A DNA stretch of 33,369 nucleotides, from NCBI GenBank assembly GCA_022701985.1, contig JAKONK010000217.1:1-33369 (forward strand). The letters run 5' to 3'. The first letter of the stretch is position 1, and each line of letters starts with the position of its first letter. The position numbers and the translations under genes are program-made. Origin of the DNA: Actinomycetales bacterium (GTDB taxonomy: Bacteria; Actinomycetota; Actinomycetes; Actinomycetales; Quadrisphaeraceae). The notes under the pieces are model-generated. The model was not told where the DNA came from and searched no databases. It saw nothing but the letters and a program-made list of their open reading frames with translations. This document shows positions 1 through 6,734 of this stretch, piece by piece.

Positions 1-1
1 G

Positions 2-1249
2 AGCTCGAGCCCGTCCCGCACCCGCGTGCTGGTCACCGGCATCGGCGCCGTCACCCCGATCGGCGACACCGCGCAGCAGACCTGGGAGGCGGCGCTCGCC
101 GGCACCCCCGGCGCCAGCACCCTGACCCAGCCCTGGGTCGAGGAGTTCCAGCTCCCGGTCACCTTCGCCGCCCAGACCCGCACGCCCTCAGCCGACGTGC
201 TGCCCAAGCACGAGGCCAAGCGCCTTGACCCCTCCGGCCAGTACGCCGTGGTGGCGGCCCGGCAGGCGTGGGCCGACGCCGGCGCCCCCGAGGTCGACCC
301 CCTGCGCCTGGCCGCCGTGGTCGCCACCGGGATCGGCGGCGTCCACACGCTGCTCGACGCGTACGACACGCTGCGCACCCGCGGTCCCCGCAGGGTGCTG
401 CCCATGACGGTGCCGATGCTCATGCCGAACGGCGCCGCCGGCGCCGTCAGCCTGGCCCTGGGCGCCGCGGCGGGCGCGCACGCCCCGGTCTCCGCCTGCG
501 CCTCGGGCGGTGAGGCCGTGGCCTACGGCCTCAACATGATCCGCACCGGCCGCGCCGACGTCGCGATCGTCGGCGGCACCGAGGCCGCGATCCACCCGAT
601 GCCGCTGGCGAGCTTCGCCGCGATGCAGGCCCTCAGCACCCGCAACGACTCCCCCGAGACCGCCTCGCGGCCCTACGACACCACCCGCGACGGCTTCGTC
701 ATGGGTGACGGCGCCGGGATCATGGTGCTGGAGTCCGAGGAGTTCGCCCGGGCCCGCGGCGCCCGCGTCTACGGCGAGGTGCTGGGAGCCGGCACCTCCT
801 CCGACGCGTACCACATCGCCGCTCCCGAGCCCGAGGGCGCTGGGGCCTCCCGCGCCGTCCAGGAGGCGCTGCGCGTCTCCGGTGTCAGCGCCAGCGACGT
901 CGTCCACATCAACGCCCACGCGACCTCGACCCCGGCGGGCGACCTCGCCGAGGTCAAGGCGCTGCGGGTGGCGCTGGGCGCCGACCTCGACCACGTCGCC
1001 GTCTCGGCCACGAAGTCGATGACCGGCCACATGCTGGGCGCCGCCGGTGCCGTCGAGTCGATCTTCGCGATCCTCGCGCTGCACCACCGCCTGGCGCCGC
1101 CGACGATCAACGTCGACAGCGTCGACCCGGGTGCCGACATCGACCTCGTGCTGAAGACGCCCCGCGAGCTGCCCGAGGGCGTGGCCGTCAACAACGCCTT
1201 CGGCTTCGGCGGGCACAACGTCGCGGTGGTCTTCGGTCCCGCCAGCTGA
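2..1249 (+). CDS. fabF: 3-oxoacyl-ACP synthase II (beta-ketoacyl-ACP synthase, KASII), 5' end outside window
   Basis: Cytosolic elongating condensing enzyme of type II fatty-acid synthesis; it joins malonyl-ACP to acyl-ACP. The frame is open to the left edge. An internal GTG at 26 begins V-L-V-T-G-I-G-A-V-T-P-I-G, the usual thiolase-fold N-terminus, so the true start probably lies a few codons before the window. The Cys-His-His triad is visible: nucleophile Cys in S-A-C-A-S-G (about residue 159 counted from 26), first His in N-A-H-A-T-S-T-P, second His after K-S-M-T-G-H. The glycine-rich C-terminus N-N-A-F-G-F-G-G-H-N is typical. Length (about 410 aa) matches FabF. In actinobacteria fabF usually ends a fabD-fabH-acpP-fabF cluster and is followed by a DUF3145 gene, as here, though here the DUF3145 gene is convergent. 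A perfect hairpin follows the stop. Confidence 0.95.
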   Translation, partial: SSSPSRTRVLVTGIGAVTPIGDTAQQTWEAALAGTPGASTLTQPWVEEFQLPVTFAAQTRTPSADVLPKHEAKRLDPSGQYAVVAARQAWADAGAPEVDPLRLAAVVATGIGGVHTLLDAYDTLRTRGPRRVLPMTVPMLMPNGAAGAVSLALGAAAGAHAPVSACASGGEAVAYGLNMIRTGRADVAIVGGTEAAIHPMPLASFAAMQALSTRNDSPETASRPYDTTRDGFVMGDGAGIMVLESEEFARARGARVYGEVLGAGTSSDAYHIAAPEPEGAGASRAVQEALRVSGVSASDVVHINAHATSTPAGDLAEVKALRVALGADLDHVAVSATKSMTGHMLGAAGAVESIFAILALHHRLAPPTINVDSVDPGADIDLVLKTPRELPEGVAVNNAFGFGGHNVAVVFGPAS

Positions 1250-1271
1250 CGGCGGGCTGGCGGCGCAGCAG

Positions 1272-1317
1272 CACGACGAGGGCCCCTCCACCGGGTGGTG
1301 GAGGGGCCCTCGTCGTG
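1272..1317. terminator. Bidirectional intrinsic-type terminator between fabF and the DUF3145 gene
   Basis: A perfect inverted repeat: 1272-1292 pairs with 1297-1317 (21 bp, counting the innermost C-G) around the loop GGGT. It sits 22 bases after the fabF stop and 22 bases before the end of the convergent gene, so it can serve both. There is no T-tract, which is usual for actinobacterial terminators. Confidence 0.85.
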
Positions 1318-1339
1318 TCGCGGGTGCGTGCCGGCCGGG

Positions 1340-1843
1340 TCAGCCGACCCGGTTCAGCCAGCGCACGAAGTTGCCGTCACCGGCGTACCGGAACGGCTCG
1401 AGCTCGTCGTCCCACGCGCGGCCCACGGCCAGGTCGATGCCCTCGCGCAGCAGCGCGAGGTCGTCGCCGGCGCTCTCCACAGCGGCGCGCAACCGGTCCT
1501 CGGGCACGACGACGTTGCCGTGCGCGTCCGTCACGGCGTGGAAGATCCCCAGCTCGGGGGTGTGGCTCCAGCGGCCGCCGTCGACGCCCTCGCTGGGCTC
1601 CTCGGTGACCTCGAAGCGCAGGTGCGCCCACCCCCGCAGGGCGGAGGTCAGGCGCGCTCCCGTGCCGGGCGCACCGTGCCAGGGCACCTCACCGCGCAGG
1701 AGGCCCGGAGACACCGGCTGGTCGGTCCAGTCGATGGTCACGGACGCCCCCACCACGTTGGCGGCAGCCCACTCCACGTGCGGACAGACCGCACGCGGCA
1801 CGGAGTGCACGAACAGCACGCCGCGGGTGATCCCACCGGACAT
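1340..1843 (-). CDS. DUF3145 domain-containing protein
   Basis: A 167-aa protein of unknown biochemical function, recognised as the actinobacterial DUF3145 family. Indicators are the N-terminus M-S-G-G-I-T-R-G-V-L-F-V-H-S-V-P-R-A-V-C-P-H-V-E-W-A, the W-T-D-Q-P and G-W-A-H-L-R-F-E-V-T-E-E-P-S-E-G-V-D-G-G-R-W segments, and the C-terminal W-D-D-E-L-E-P-F-R-Y-A-G-D-G. The ATG start at 1843 is preceded by a strong GGAGGAGGT ribosome-binding site 6 bases upstream. No signal peptide or membrane segment, so it is probably cytosolic. The family is commonly found next to fabF, which suggests a link to fatty-acid metabolism, but that link is inference. It converges on fabF across a shared terminator. 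Confidence 0.9.
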   Translation of the reverse strand: MSGGITRGVLFVHSVPRAVCPHVEWAAANVVGASVTIDWTDQPVSPGLLRGEVPWHGAPGTGARLTSALRGWAHLRFEVTEEPSEGVDGGRWSHTPELGIFHAVTDAHGNVVVPEDRLRAAVESAGDDLALLREGIDLAVGRAWDDELEPFRYAGDGNFVRWLNRVG

Positions 1844-2125
1844 CTCGACCTCCTCCGTTGCTCGGCGCCTGGTGCGTCTTCCCCAACGACCTGCGCGAGA
1901 CGAGCGGTGGTGCGGATGACGCGACCGGACCGAGCAGCGCCTGCTCGTCGGTCATGATGCACCACGCGGCGTGACGACACCAGGAGATCCCCGCAGCCGG
2001 GAGCGGCGTGTCGCTGGCGGAGAGTGGTCGTCCCCTGCGCGCCGGACACCCGCCCGCCTCCCGCCGGGCGGCACCCGCTCGGCCCAACCCCTCAGGCCCG
2101 GACCCCTGCCTGCCGATGGAGGGAC

Positions 2126-2533
2126 GTGACCACCCTCCACCACCGCGGCGAGGACCTCACCGAGGTCATCCGACCCGCCGCGATCGTCCCCGAGGACGCC
2201 GCGCGGCGCGTGCTGCTCGAGCTCGCCCGGCGCGACGTGCACAACGGCGGTGCCTGGGAGTCCGAGCCGACCGTCTGGAGCCTGTGGGACCGGCCGTGGG
2301 CGCCCGACGGCACCCCGGGGTCCTCCGTGCTCATGGGCCGCCTCCACGTGGCCTACGGGACGCCCACGAAGTACGAGATCACGATCTACCGGGTCACGGT
2401 CACGGCGGCCGGGCTCCTGTCCGGCTACACCGTCGAGAGCCTCACCGACGAGGCCCTGGCCCACGGCGGCCTCACGCTCGCGGCCTGCCCCCGCGCGCGC
2501 CTGTCCTCGCCGCCGAGGCCCTTCCGCCACTGA
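2126..2533 (+). CDS. Conserved hypothetical protein
   Basis: A 135-aa protein with no domain I can name. Codon third positions are strongly G/C in this frame, supporting a real gene. The core W-S-L-W-D-R-P-W-A-P-D-G-T-P-G-S-S-V-L-M-G-R-L-H-V-A-Y-G-T-P-T-K-Y-E-I-T-I-Y-R-V-T-V looks like a compact beta-rich fold. I chose GTG 2126 because translation upstream becomes proline/arginine-rich and implausible. GGAGGG lies just 2 bases before it, which is tight, so the start is uncertain. No signal peptide or membrane span. The next gene on the same strand starts 62 bases downstream. Confidence 0.65.
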   Translation: MTTLHHRGEDLTEVIRPAAIVPEDAARRVLLELARRDVHNGGAWESEPTVWSLWDRPWAPDGTPGSSVLMGRLHVAYGTPTKYEITIYRVTVTAAGLLSGYTVESLTDEALAHGGLTLAACPRARLSSPPRPFRH

Positions 2534-2595
2534 CGTCCGGTCAGCCCCGCCCCGCGCGTCCGGCGCCGCCGACGCACCGGTGGGACGATGGCGCC

Positions 2596-3318
2596 GTGGT
2601 GGACCACCCCCGGCGACCCGCCTACCTGGGCCCGGCCGCGCTCGACGCCGTCCGGGGCGGCGGCGACCCCGCCCTGCGCGAGGAGGCGGCGCAGACGACC
2701 GCCCGGCTGCTCGTCGAGGGCGCCCGCGGCTCCGACGACGAGCTCGTGGCCTCGCGCCTGGTCGGCCTGGCCGACGAGCACGGCCTCGAGGTGCTCTCGT
2801 CGCTGTGGTCCGACGCTCCGCCCGAGAGCCTCGCCGGCGCCCTGTGGCGGCTCTTCGTCCTGCGGCAGTGGGTGCACGCGGACCCGCTCGGTGCGGCGCG
2901 CGAGTTCGCCGAGGGGCGCAGCAGCGCCCCGGTCATGGAGGTGGTCGCCGGCGTCGGAGACCCGCCCGGCCCCGACGAGGTGCGCCTCTCGGTCGACGCG
3001 GTGCTGCGCGGGGTGGCCCGGGGAGACGTCGCCACGACCTTCGAGCGGGCCGCCGCCTTCGCCCGCGTGGTGGCGGCCGGCCGCGCGGCGCTCGCCGCGC
3101 GCTCCGCCCCCGTGCACGAGGCGCCCTCCCCCGGTGCCCCTGGGGGCCCGGCGGCCACGCTGTCCGCGGTGCGCCTGGTGCGCACGGCCGAGCACCTCGA
3201 GGGCGCCGCCCGCCAGCTGCGCCTGGAGCGGCTCGCGCAGCCGCGGCCGCCCGCCCGGGGCGCTCCGGAGGACACAGGTTCCGGGGACGACGAGACCTCG
3301 GGGCCCGACCGGGGTTAG
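2596..3318 (+). CDS. Conserved hypothetical helical protein
   Basis: A 240-aa protein of unknown function. It is rich in Ala, Arg, Glu and Leu and predicted to be mostly alpha-helical, for example E-E-A-A-Q-T-T-A-R-L-L-V-E-G-A-R, L-W-R-L-F-V-L-R-Q-W-V and F-E-R-A-A-A-F-A-R-V-V-A-A-G-R-A-A-L. The tail after about residue 215 is Pro/Gly/Asp-rich and probably disordered. Start is GTG 2596 or the adjacent GTG 2599; upstream translation in this frame is arginine/proline-rich shadow. GC3 is high. I recall similar unnamed proteins of this layout in other high-GC actinobacteria but cannot assign a role. The gene ends nine bases before a long structured inverted-repeat element. Confidence 0.7.
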   Translation: MVDHPRRPAYLGPAALDAVRGGGDPALREEAAQTTARLLVEGARGSDDELVASRLVGLADEHGLEVLSSLWSDAPPESLAGALWRLFVLRQWVHADPLGAAREFAEGRSSAPVMEVVAGVGDPPGPDEVRLSVDAVLRGVARGDVATTFERAAAFARVVAAGRAALAARSAPVHEAPSPGAPGGPAATLSAVRLVRTAEHLEGAARQLRLERLAQPRPPARGAPEDTGSGDDETSGPDRG

Positions 3319-3326
3319 CCTGGTGT

Positions 3327-3409
3327 TGCGTCGGGCCGCGGTAGCCCCGGGCTCCACTTGAAGCCGCTACGAGCGGCCACGCGCCGAGAGGCGCTCCCGG
3401 CCCGACGCA
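3327..3409 (+). ncRNA. Cloverleaf-like structured element between convergent genes (RNA or complex terminator)
   Basis: A 12-bp perfect closing stem (3327-3338 TGCGTCGGGCCG with 3398-3409) encloses three further hairpins: AGCC-CCG-GGCT (3343-3353), GCCGCT-ACG-AGCGGC (3363-3377) and GCGCC-GAGA-GGCGC (3381-3394). On the plus strand the last loop is GAGA, a GNRA tetraloop, hinting that the plus-strand RNA is the folded form. The element fills the gap between two convergent stop codons exactly, so a bidirectional terminator is the simplest reading. It is not a tRNA: there is no T-loop UUCRA. Strand assignment is tentative. Confidence 0.5.
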
Positions 3410-3410
3410 C

Positions 3411-3866
3411 TCACTCCCCCAGGTCGTCGAGCAGCGCCCGCAGCCACCCCGGGCCACTCACCCGGGCCGCCGCTGGCAGGCGCTCGCGCAGACCCCGGTC
3501 AGCGGTCACCACGAGCACGTCGCGGGTGCTCGTGCGCTCCAGCAGCCGCCCGGCCAGGGCCACGACGGCGCTGTCGCCGTCCGCCTCCGCGAGCACGACG
3601 TCGACCCCGGCGGGGACGCTCGCCGACCGCGCCCGACCCTCCAGGACGGCGTGCACGCGCGCCCCCGCCAGCGGCTCCCCTCCGGGGCCGTCGACGACGC
3701 CGGCGGCCGCGAGGCGGGCGAGCTGCGCGAGCAGGCGCGTCGTGGCCCCCGCGCGGTCGCGCCACCAGCCGTCGGGCCGCGAGCCCACCGCGTTCGCGAC
3801 GTCGACGACGACGTGCACCCCGTCGACGTGGTCACCGACGTCCTGCTGCTCCCGGTCGTGCGCCAC
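3411..3866 (-). CDS. NYN/PIN-like domain protein (often labelled NTP pyrophosphohydrolase)
   Basis: A 151-aa protein. The segment V-H-V-V-V-D-V-A-N-A-V-G-S-R-P-D-G-W-W-R-D-R-A-G-A-T at residues about 22-46 is the hallmark of a small actinobacterial family whose fold resembles NYN/PIN nucleases: the early Asp (V-D-V-A-N) and the later T-S-T-R-D-V-L-V-V-T-A-D-R-G-L supply acidic residues typical of a metal site. Databases often name it NTP pyrophosphohydrolase, but I see no MazG or Nudix motif, so an RNase-like role is as likely. The GTG start at 3866 follows GAGGAGGT three bases upstream. The gene ends against the cloverleaf-like element and is divergent from the small ORF at 3917. Confidence 0.7.
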   Translation of the reverse strand: MAHDREQQDVGDHVDGVHVVVDVANAVGSRPDGWWRDRAGATTRLLAQLARLAAAGVVDGPGGEPLAGARVHAVLEGRARSASVPAGVDVVLAEADGDSAVVALAGRLLERTSTRDVLVVTADRGLRERLPAAARVSGPGWLRALLDDLGE

Positions 3867-3916
3867 GGGACCTCCTCAGGTGGTGCGGCGGTGCGTGGAA
3901 AGGGTAGGACTCACCC

Positions 3917-4093
3917 ATGGACGAGCCCCCGACCGCGCCGCGCGACCACCACCAGCCCGACCCGTCGGACGAGGACGCGCCCTGGGCCGACGGCCCCGGG
4001 CACCTCTCGGGTGAGGGGCTGCCTTCCCCCGAGGAGATCGCCGCCCTGGAGGACCTCCCGCCGGCTGACGAGGTGCCGCCGTCGCCGAGCTGA
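3917..4093 (+). CDS. Small acidic, proline-rich hypothetical protein
   Basis: A 58-codon ORF, M-D-E-P-P-T-A-P-R-D-H-H-Q-P-D-P-S-D-E-D-A-P-W-A-D-G-P onwards. About a quarter of residues are Asp/Glu and another quarter Pro; it is probably disordered. GC3 is high, and the P-S-P-E-E-I-A-A-L-E-D-L stretch could form a short helix. The ribosome-binding site is weak (AAAGGG about 10 bases upstream). Its TGA overlaps a CTG that could be an extended start of the following arfB, suggesting one transcript. Function unknown. Confidence 0.5.
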   Translation: MDEPPTAPRDHHQPDPSDEDAPWADGPGHLSGEGLPSPEEIAALEDLPPADEVPPSPS

Positions 4094-4158
4094 GCGCCGT
4101 CGAGGGACCGCTCGCCGTCGTCGTCCCCGGGCGGGGCGGTGGTGCCGGGCGGCGCCTC

Positions 4159-4551
4159 GTGCTGCCCGCCGAGGAGCTGTCGTGGCGCTTCTCGCGCTCG
4201 TCGGGCCCGGGAGGGCAGGGCGTCAACACCGCTGACTCCCGCGTCGAGCTCTCCTGGGACGCGGAGCGCTCCCGCGCGCTCGCGGGTCCGCTGCGCGAGC
4301 GGGTGCTCGAGCAGCTGCAGGGCCGGCTGGTCGACGGCGTGCTCACCGTGTCGGCGGCCCAGCACCGCCAGCAGGTGCGCAACCGGGCGGTGGCGCGGGA
4401 GCGGCTCGCCGCGCTGGTGTCCGCAGCGGCGGCTCCCCCGCCGGCGGCGCGGCGAGCGACGAGGATCTCGGCGGGGGCACGGCGCCGGCGGACGGAGTCC
4501 AAGCAGGCGCGCAGCTCGACCAAGGCGATGAGGCGCCGACCGGACTGGTGA
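4159..4551 (+). CDS. arfB: ArfB-type alternative ribosome-rescue factor (peptidyl-tRNA hydrolase, GGQ domain)
   Basis: Rescues ribosomes stalled on non-stop mRNA by hydrolysing peptidyl-tRNA. The catalytic loop G-P-G-G-Q-G-V-N-T is at residues 16-24, with the flanking W-R-F-S-R-S-S and D-S-R-V-E-L typical of the actinobacterial family. The C-terminus is the expected basic tail (R-R-R-R-T-E-S-K-Q-A-R-S-S-T-K-A-M-R-R-R) that enters the mRNA channel in characterised ArfB proteins. Without the codon-recognition domains of RF1/RF2, this is a stand-alone rescue factor. Start is uncertain: GTG 4159 puts GGQ about 8 residues closer to the N-terminus than in E. coli ArfB. The frame is open up to 4069, and a CTG at 4090, overlapping the previous stop, could be the real start. 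Confidence 0.88.
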   Translation: MLPAEELSWRFSRSSGPGGQGVNTADSRVELSWDAERSRALAGPLRERVLEQLQGRLVDGVLTVSAAQHRQQVRNRAVARERLAALVSAAAAPPPAARRATRISAGARRRRTESKQARSSTKAMRRRPDW

Positions 4552-4558
4552 GGTGGGG

Positions 4559-4631
4559 CTCCCGCACTTGGACTCGAACCAAGAACCTGCCGGTTAACAG
4601 CCGGCTGCTCTGCCAATTGAGCTATGCGGGA
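4559..4631 (-). tRNA. tRNA-Asn (GTT)
   Basis: Read on the minus strand: acceptor TCCCGCA pairs with TGCGGGA, the D-arm contains AGCTCAATTGGCAGAGC, the anticodon loop is CTGTTAA (anticodon GTT) on a GCCGG/CCGGC stem, and the T-loop is TTCGAGT. The 3' CCA is not encoded. It ends eight bases from the arfB stop. Confidence 0.97.
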
Positions 4632-4877
4632 AGAGACGCGCCGGTGGCGGCGTCGAGCGACGACACTACCAGGCGCCGGGGAGGCCCCGCGGGGGTTCCT
4701 CCCCGGCGCGGCGGGTCCGGCGCGCCGTGACGGTCCGGGGACCCTGCGTGGCCGCGGGCGCCTGACCGGGTCAACGTCCGACGTGGCCCCCCGAGCGCGG
4801 CGCGGGCCCCGGCGCGAGGGCCTCCTAGGGTTGACGCCGACCGGGACGGATCGGACGGGACAGCGGGAGCAGAGCGG

Positions 4878-6260
4878 ATGACCGAGGTCAGCAGCGGCGA
4901 GCAGGTGCTGGTCACGACGCACCCGGACCGCACCTCGGAGGTCTCCGTGGGCGGCTCGGTGCAGGCGCTCGACGGCGTCGGCACGCAGGACGTCCACCTC
5001 GTGGTCACGGCCCTCGTGGCCGAGCGCGCCGCGCAGCTCGGTCGCCCGGTGCGCGTGGTCCACCGCGAGCCCGACGGCGAGCGCCGCCTCGTAGTGACCC
5101 CCTCGGGGCAGGTGCACGACGACGAGCCCTCCCCCGCCGAGCCCCTCCCCGCGGCCGAGGAGGCCCCCGCGGCCGAACCGGTCTGGCAGTCGTACTCGCC
5201 GCCGCCGGTCGAGGTGCCCGACACCGCGCTCGTGGACCCGTCCGCCCCCGCCGGACCGCCCGCCCCTGCGGCCGCCACCCCGTGGAGCGACCCCGCGCCC
5301 GCCGCCCCGCGGCAGGCGCGGCCGTGGGCCTACGACTACCCGGAGGGACGCCGCTCCTTCCTGCGCGAGGAGCCCGCGGAGGTCCCGGCGCGGCGCGGGT
5401 GGCGCGGCTGGCTGAACCAGGCGGGCCTGCGCCTGGCGCCCGTCGACGCCGAGCGCGCCGAGCGCCTCGACGAGCTGACCGTCGCGCAGCACTGGCCGGG
5501 GCCGCGCACCATCGCCGTCGTCAACGGCAAGGGCGGTGCGGGCAAGACCCCCACCACGGCGCTGCTGGCCGCGGTGTTCGCGCGCCACGGCGGCGCCGGG
5601 GTCCTCGCCTGGGACAACAACCAGACCCGCGGGACCCTGGGCTGGCGCACCGAGCAGGCCGGCCACGACGGCACCGTCGTCGACCTGCTCCCCCGCGTGC
5701 CCCACCTGCTCGGGGAGACCGCCCGCTCCTCCGACCTCGCGCGGTACGTGCACCACCAGCGAGCAGACCGCTACGACGTGCTCCGCTCCAAGCCGCTGGC
5801 CCTGGCCAGCGAGCAGCGCGTGGCCCCGGAGGACGTCGACGACCTCCACACCATCGCCAGCAAGTACTACCGCCTCGTCGTCATCGACAGCGGCAACGAC
5901 GAGTCCGACCCGATGTGGCTGCGGATGATCGACCACACCGACCAGGTCGTCGTGGCGACCAGCACGCGAGACGACCACGCCGAGGCCGGAGCGCTGCTGC
6001 TGGAGGCCCTGGCCTCGCGCGACGAGCGCAGCGCCGCCCTGGCCGCCGGCGCCGTGGTCGTCGTCTCCCAGGCGGTCGCCTCGGCGACCCCGGCCGACGT
6101 GCGCCGCATCGCCGAGGGCTTCAGCGGCCTGGCGCGCGAGGTCGCTGCGATCCCCTACGACCGCGCCATGGTCGAGGGCCAGCTGCGCCACGACGCCCTC
6201 GGACCCGACACCCGCCGGGCGTGGCTGCGGGCCGCGGCGGCGGTGGCCCGGGGCCTGTAG
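4878..6260 (+). CDS. MinD/ParA-like P-loop ATPase with long disordered N-terminal region
   Basis: A 460-aa protein. Residues about 100-170 are Pro/Ala/Glu-rich and probably disordered. The C-terminal 250 residues are a SIMIBI ATPase: the Walker A motif V-N-G-K-G-G-A-G-K-T-P-T-T (residues 215-227) keeps the deviant lysine of the ParA/MinD family (K218) and the catalytic lysine (K223), but has Pro after the P-loop Thr where Thr/Ser is usual. The switch I-like segment reads L-A-W-D-N-N-Q-T-R-G-T-L-G-W-R and the Walker B region Y-Y-R-L-V-V-I-D-S-G-N-D-E-S-D-P. This resembles an actinobacterial subfamily usually annotated as chromosome-partitioning or ESX-associated ATPases; no ESX gene is nearby. 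Start ATG 4878 has GCGGGAG 8 bases upstream. No signal peptide; the C-terminus is probably cytosolic. Confidence 0.85.
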   Translation: MTEVSSGEQVLVTTHPDRTSEVSVGGSVQALDGVGTQDVHLVVTALVAERAAQLGRPVRVVHREPDGERRLVVTPSGQVHDDEPSPAEPLPAAEEAPAAEPVWQSYSPPPVEVPDTALVDPSAPAGPPAPAAATPWSDPAPAAPRQARPWAYDYPEGRRSFLREEPAEVPARRGWRGWLNQAGLRLAPVDAERAERLDELTVAQHWPGPRTIAVVNGKGGAGKTPTTALLAAVFARHGGAGVLAWDNNQTRGTLGWRTEQAGHDGTVVDLLPRVPHLLGETARSSDLARYVHHQRADRYDVLRSKPLALASEQRVAPEDVDDLHTIASKYYRLVVIDSGNDESDPMWLRMIDHTDQVVVATSTRDDHAEAGALLLEALASRDERSAALAAGAVVVVSQAVASATPADVRRIAEGFSGLAREVAAIPYDRAMVEGQLRHDALGPDTRRAWLRAAAAVARGL

Positions 6261-6295
6261 CGCCCCCGGGCGTCTGGCACGATCTGCCGGACGCC

Positions 6296-6369
6296 GCCGC
6301 AGTAGCTCAGCCGGTCAGAGCAGGGGACTCATAATCCCTGGGTCGTGGGTTCGAGCCCCACCTGCGGCA
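6296..6369 (+). tRNA. tRNA-Met (CAT), elongator type
   Basis: Acceptor GCCGCAG pairs with CTGCGGC. The anticodon loop CTCATAA (CAT at 6330-6332) sits on a GGGGA/TCCCT stem, with T-loop TTCGAGC and discriminator A; CCA is not encoded. The acceptor starts with a paired G-C, so it is not an initiator. A CAT anticodon can also belong to tRNA-Ile2 after lysidine modification; I favour Met but cannot exclude Ile2. It lies 35 bases after the ATPase gene. Confidence 0.93.
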
Positions 6370-6734
6370 CCTCCCCGGTGCGCGCGAGCTGTGCGGACCA
6401 GCGGGAGCTGCCCTGCGGACGTCGGCGCCCTCCTCAACGGCCCCGCGCGGCGCTGACGTGGTCGAGCAGGTGGGCCTGCGGCCCCGGTCGGGATGCCGTC
6501 GCGGTCCTCGGTCACGACCACGGTGTCCGCCGGCACGTCGACGGGACACAGGACCCACCTCAGAGCCCTCGGACGACGTCCTGCGGACCGCCCGCGGCCC
6601 GCTCGCGCCGCCACGCTCCGGGAGACCTGTCGACGGCACCGGTGCCGTCGAGCTGGGTGCAGGGCTCGTGATCAGATGTGTGGCCTCTCACGGCTCACGG
6701 GTGCGCCCCCGGCGCACTACCAGGAGGAGACGCA
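6370..6734. other. Non-coding stretch upstream of the GH32 gene, with a possible tRNA terminator and a palindrome
   Basis: 365 bases without a convincing gene. Two structures are visible. An 11-bp stem with one G-T pair (6419-6429 with 6449-6459) could terminate the tRNA transcript. A perfect palindrome lies at 6630-6651 and is listed separately. A short minus-strand stretch near 6480-6555 has coding-like codon use but loses it on both sides. Confidence 0.5.
6630..6651. promoter_or_regulatory. Perfect 22-bp palindrome upstream of the GH32 gene, candidate operator
   Basis: The half-site TCGACGGCACC is followed directly by its reverse complement with no spacer, centred at 6640/6641, 84 bases upstream of the GH32 start. 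A spacer-free palindrome makes a poor RNA hairpin and a good site for a dimeric repressor. The binding protein is unknown; the ROK regulator at 12024 is the nearest candidate, but the same palindrome is not visible in its own promoter region. Confidence 0.4.

Noticed and set aside
188-1291. Long minus-strand reading frame opposite fabF
   Set aside because: Shadow frame of a very GC-rich gene: composition is Gly/Arg/Asp/His/Val repeats without any domain, and fabF on the plus strand is unmistakable.
3327-3409. Reading the cloverleaf-like element as a tRNA, including tRNA-Sec
   Set aside because: Anticodon-like loops exist on both strands, but there is no T-arm with UUCRA, the outer stem is 12 bp and no D-arm consensus is present.
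4831-4859. TTGACG as a -35 for the MinD-like gene
   Set aside because: At 17-18 bases downstream there is only GACGGG or similar, which does not resemble a -10.
3876-6191. 771-codon minus-strand open frame across arfB, tRNA-Asn and the ATPase gene
   Set aside because: It runs through a tRNA and two well-supported plus-strand genes and has shadow-like composition.
6480-6555. Minus-strand stretch with coding-like codons (P-V-D-V-P-A-D-T-V-V-V-T-E-D-R-D-G-I-P)
   Set aside because: About 25 codons only; codon use decays on both sides, there is no start with a ribosome-binding site, and I recognise no family. At most a gene remnant.
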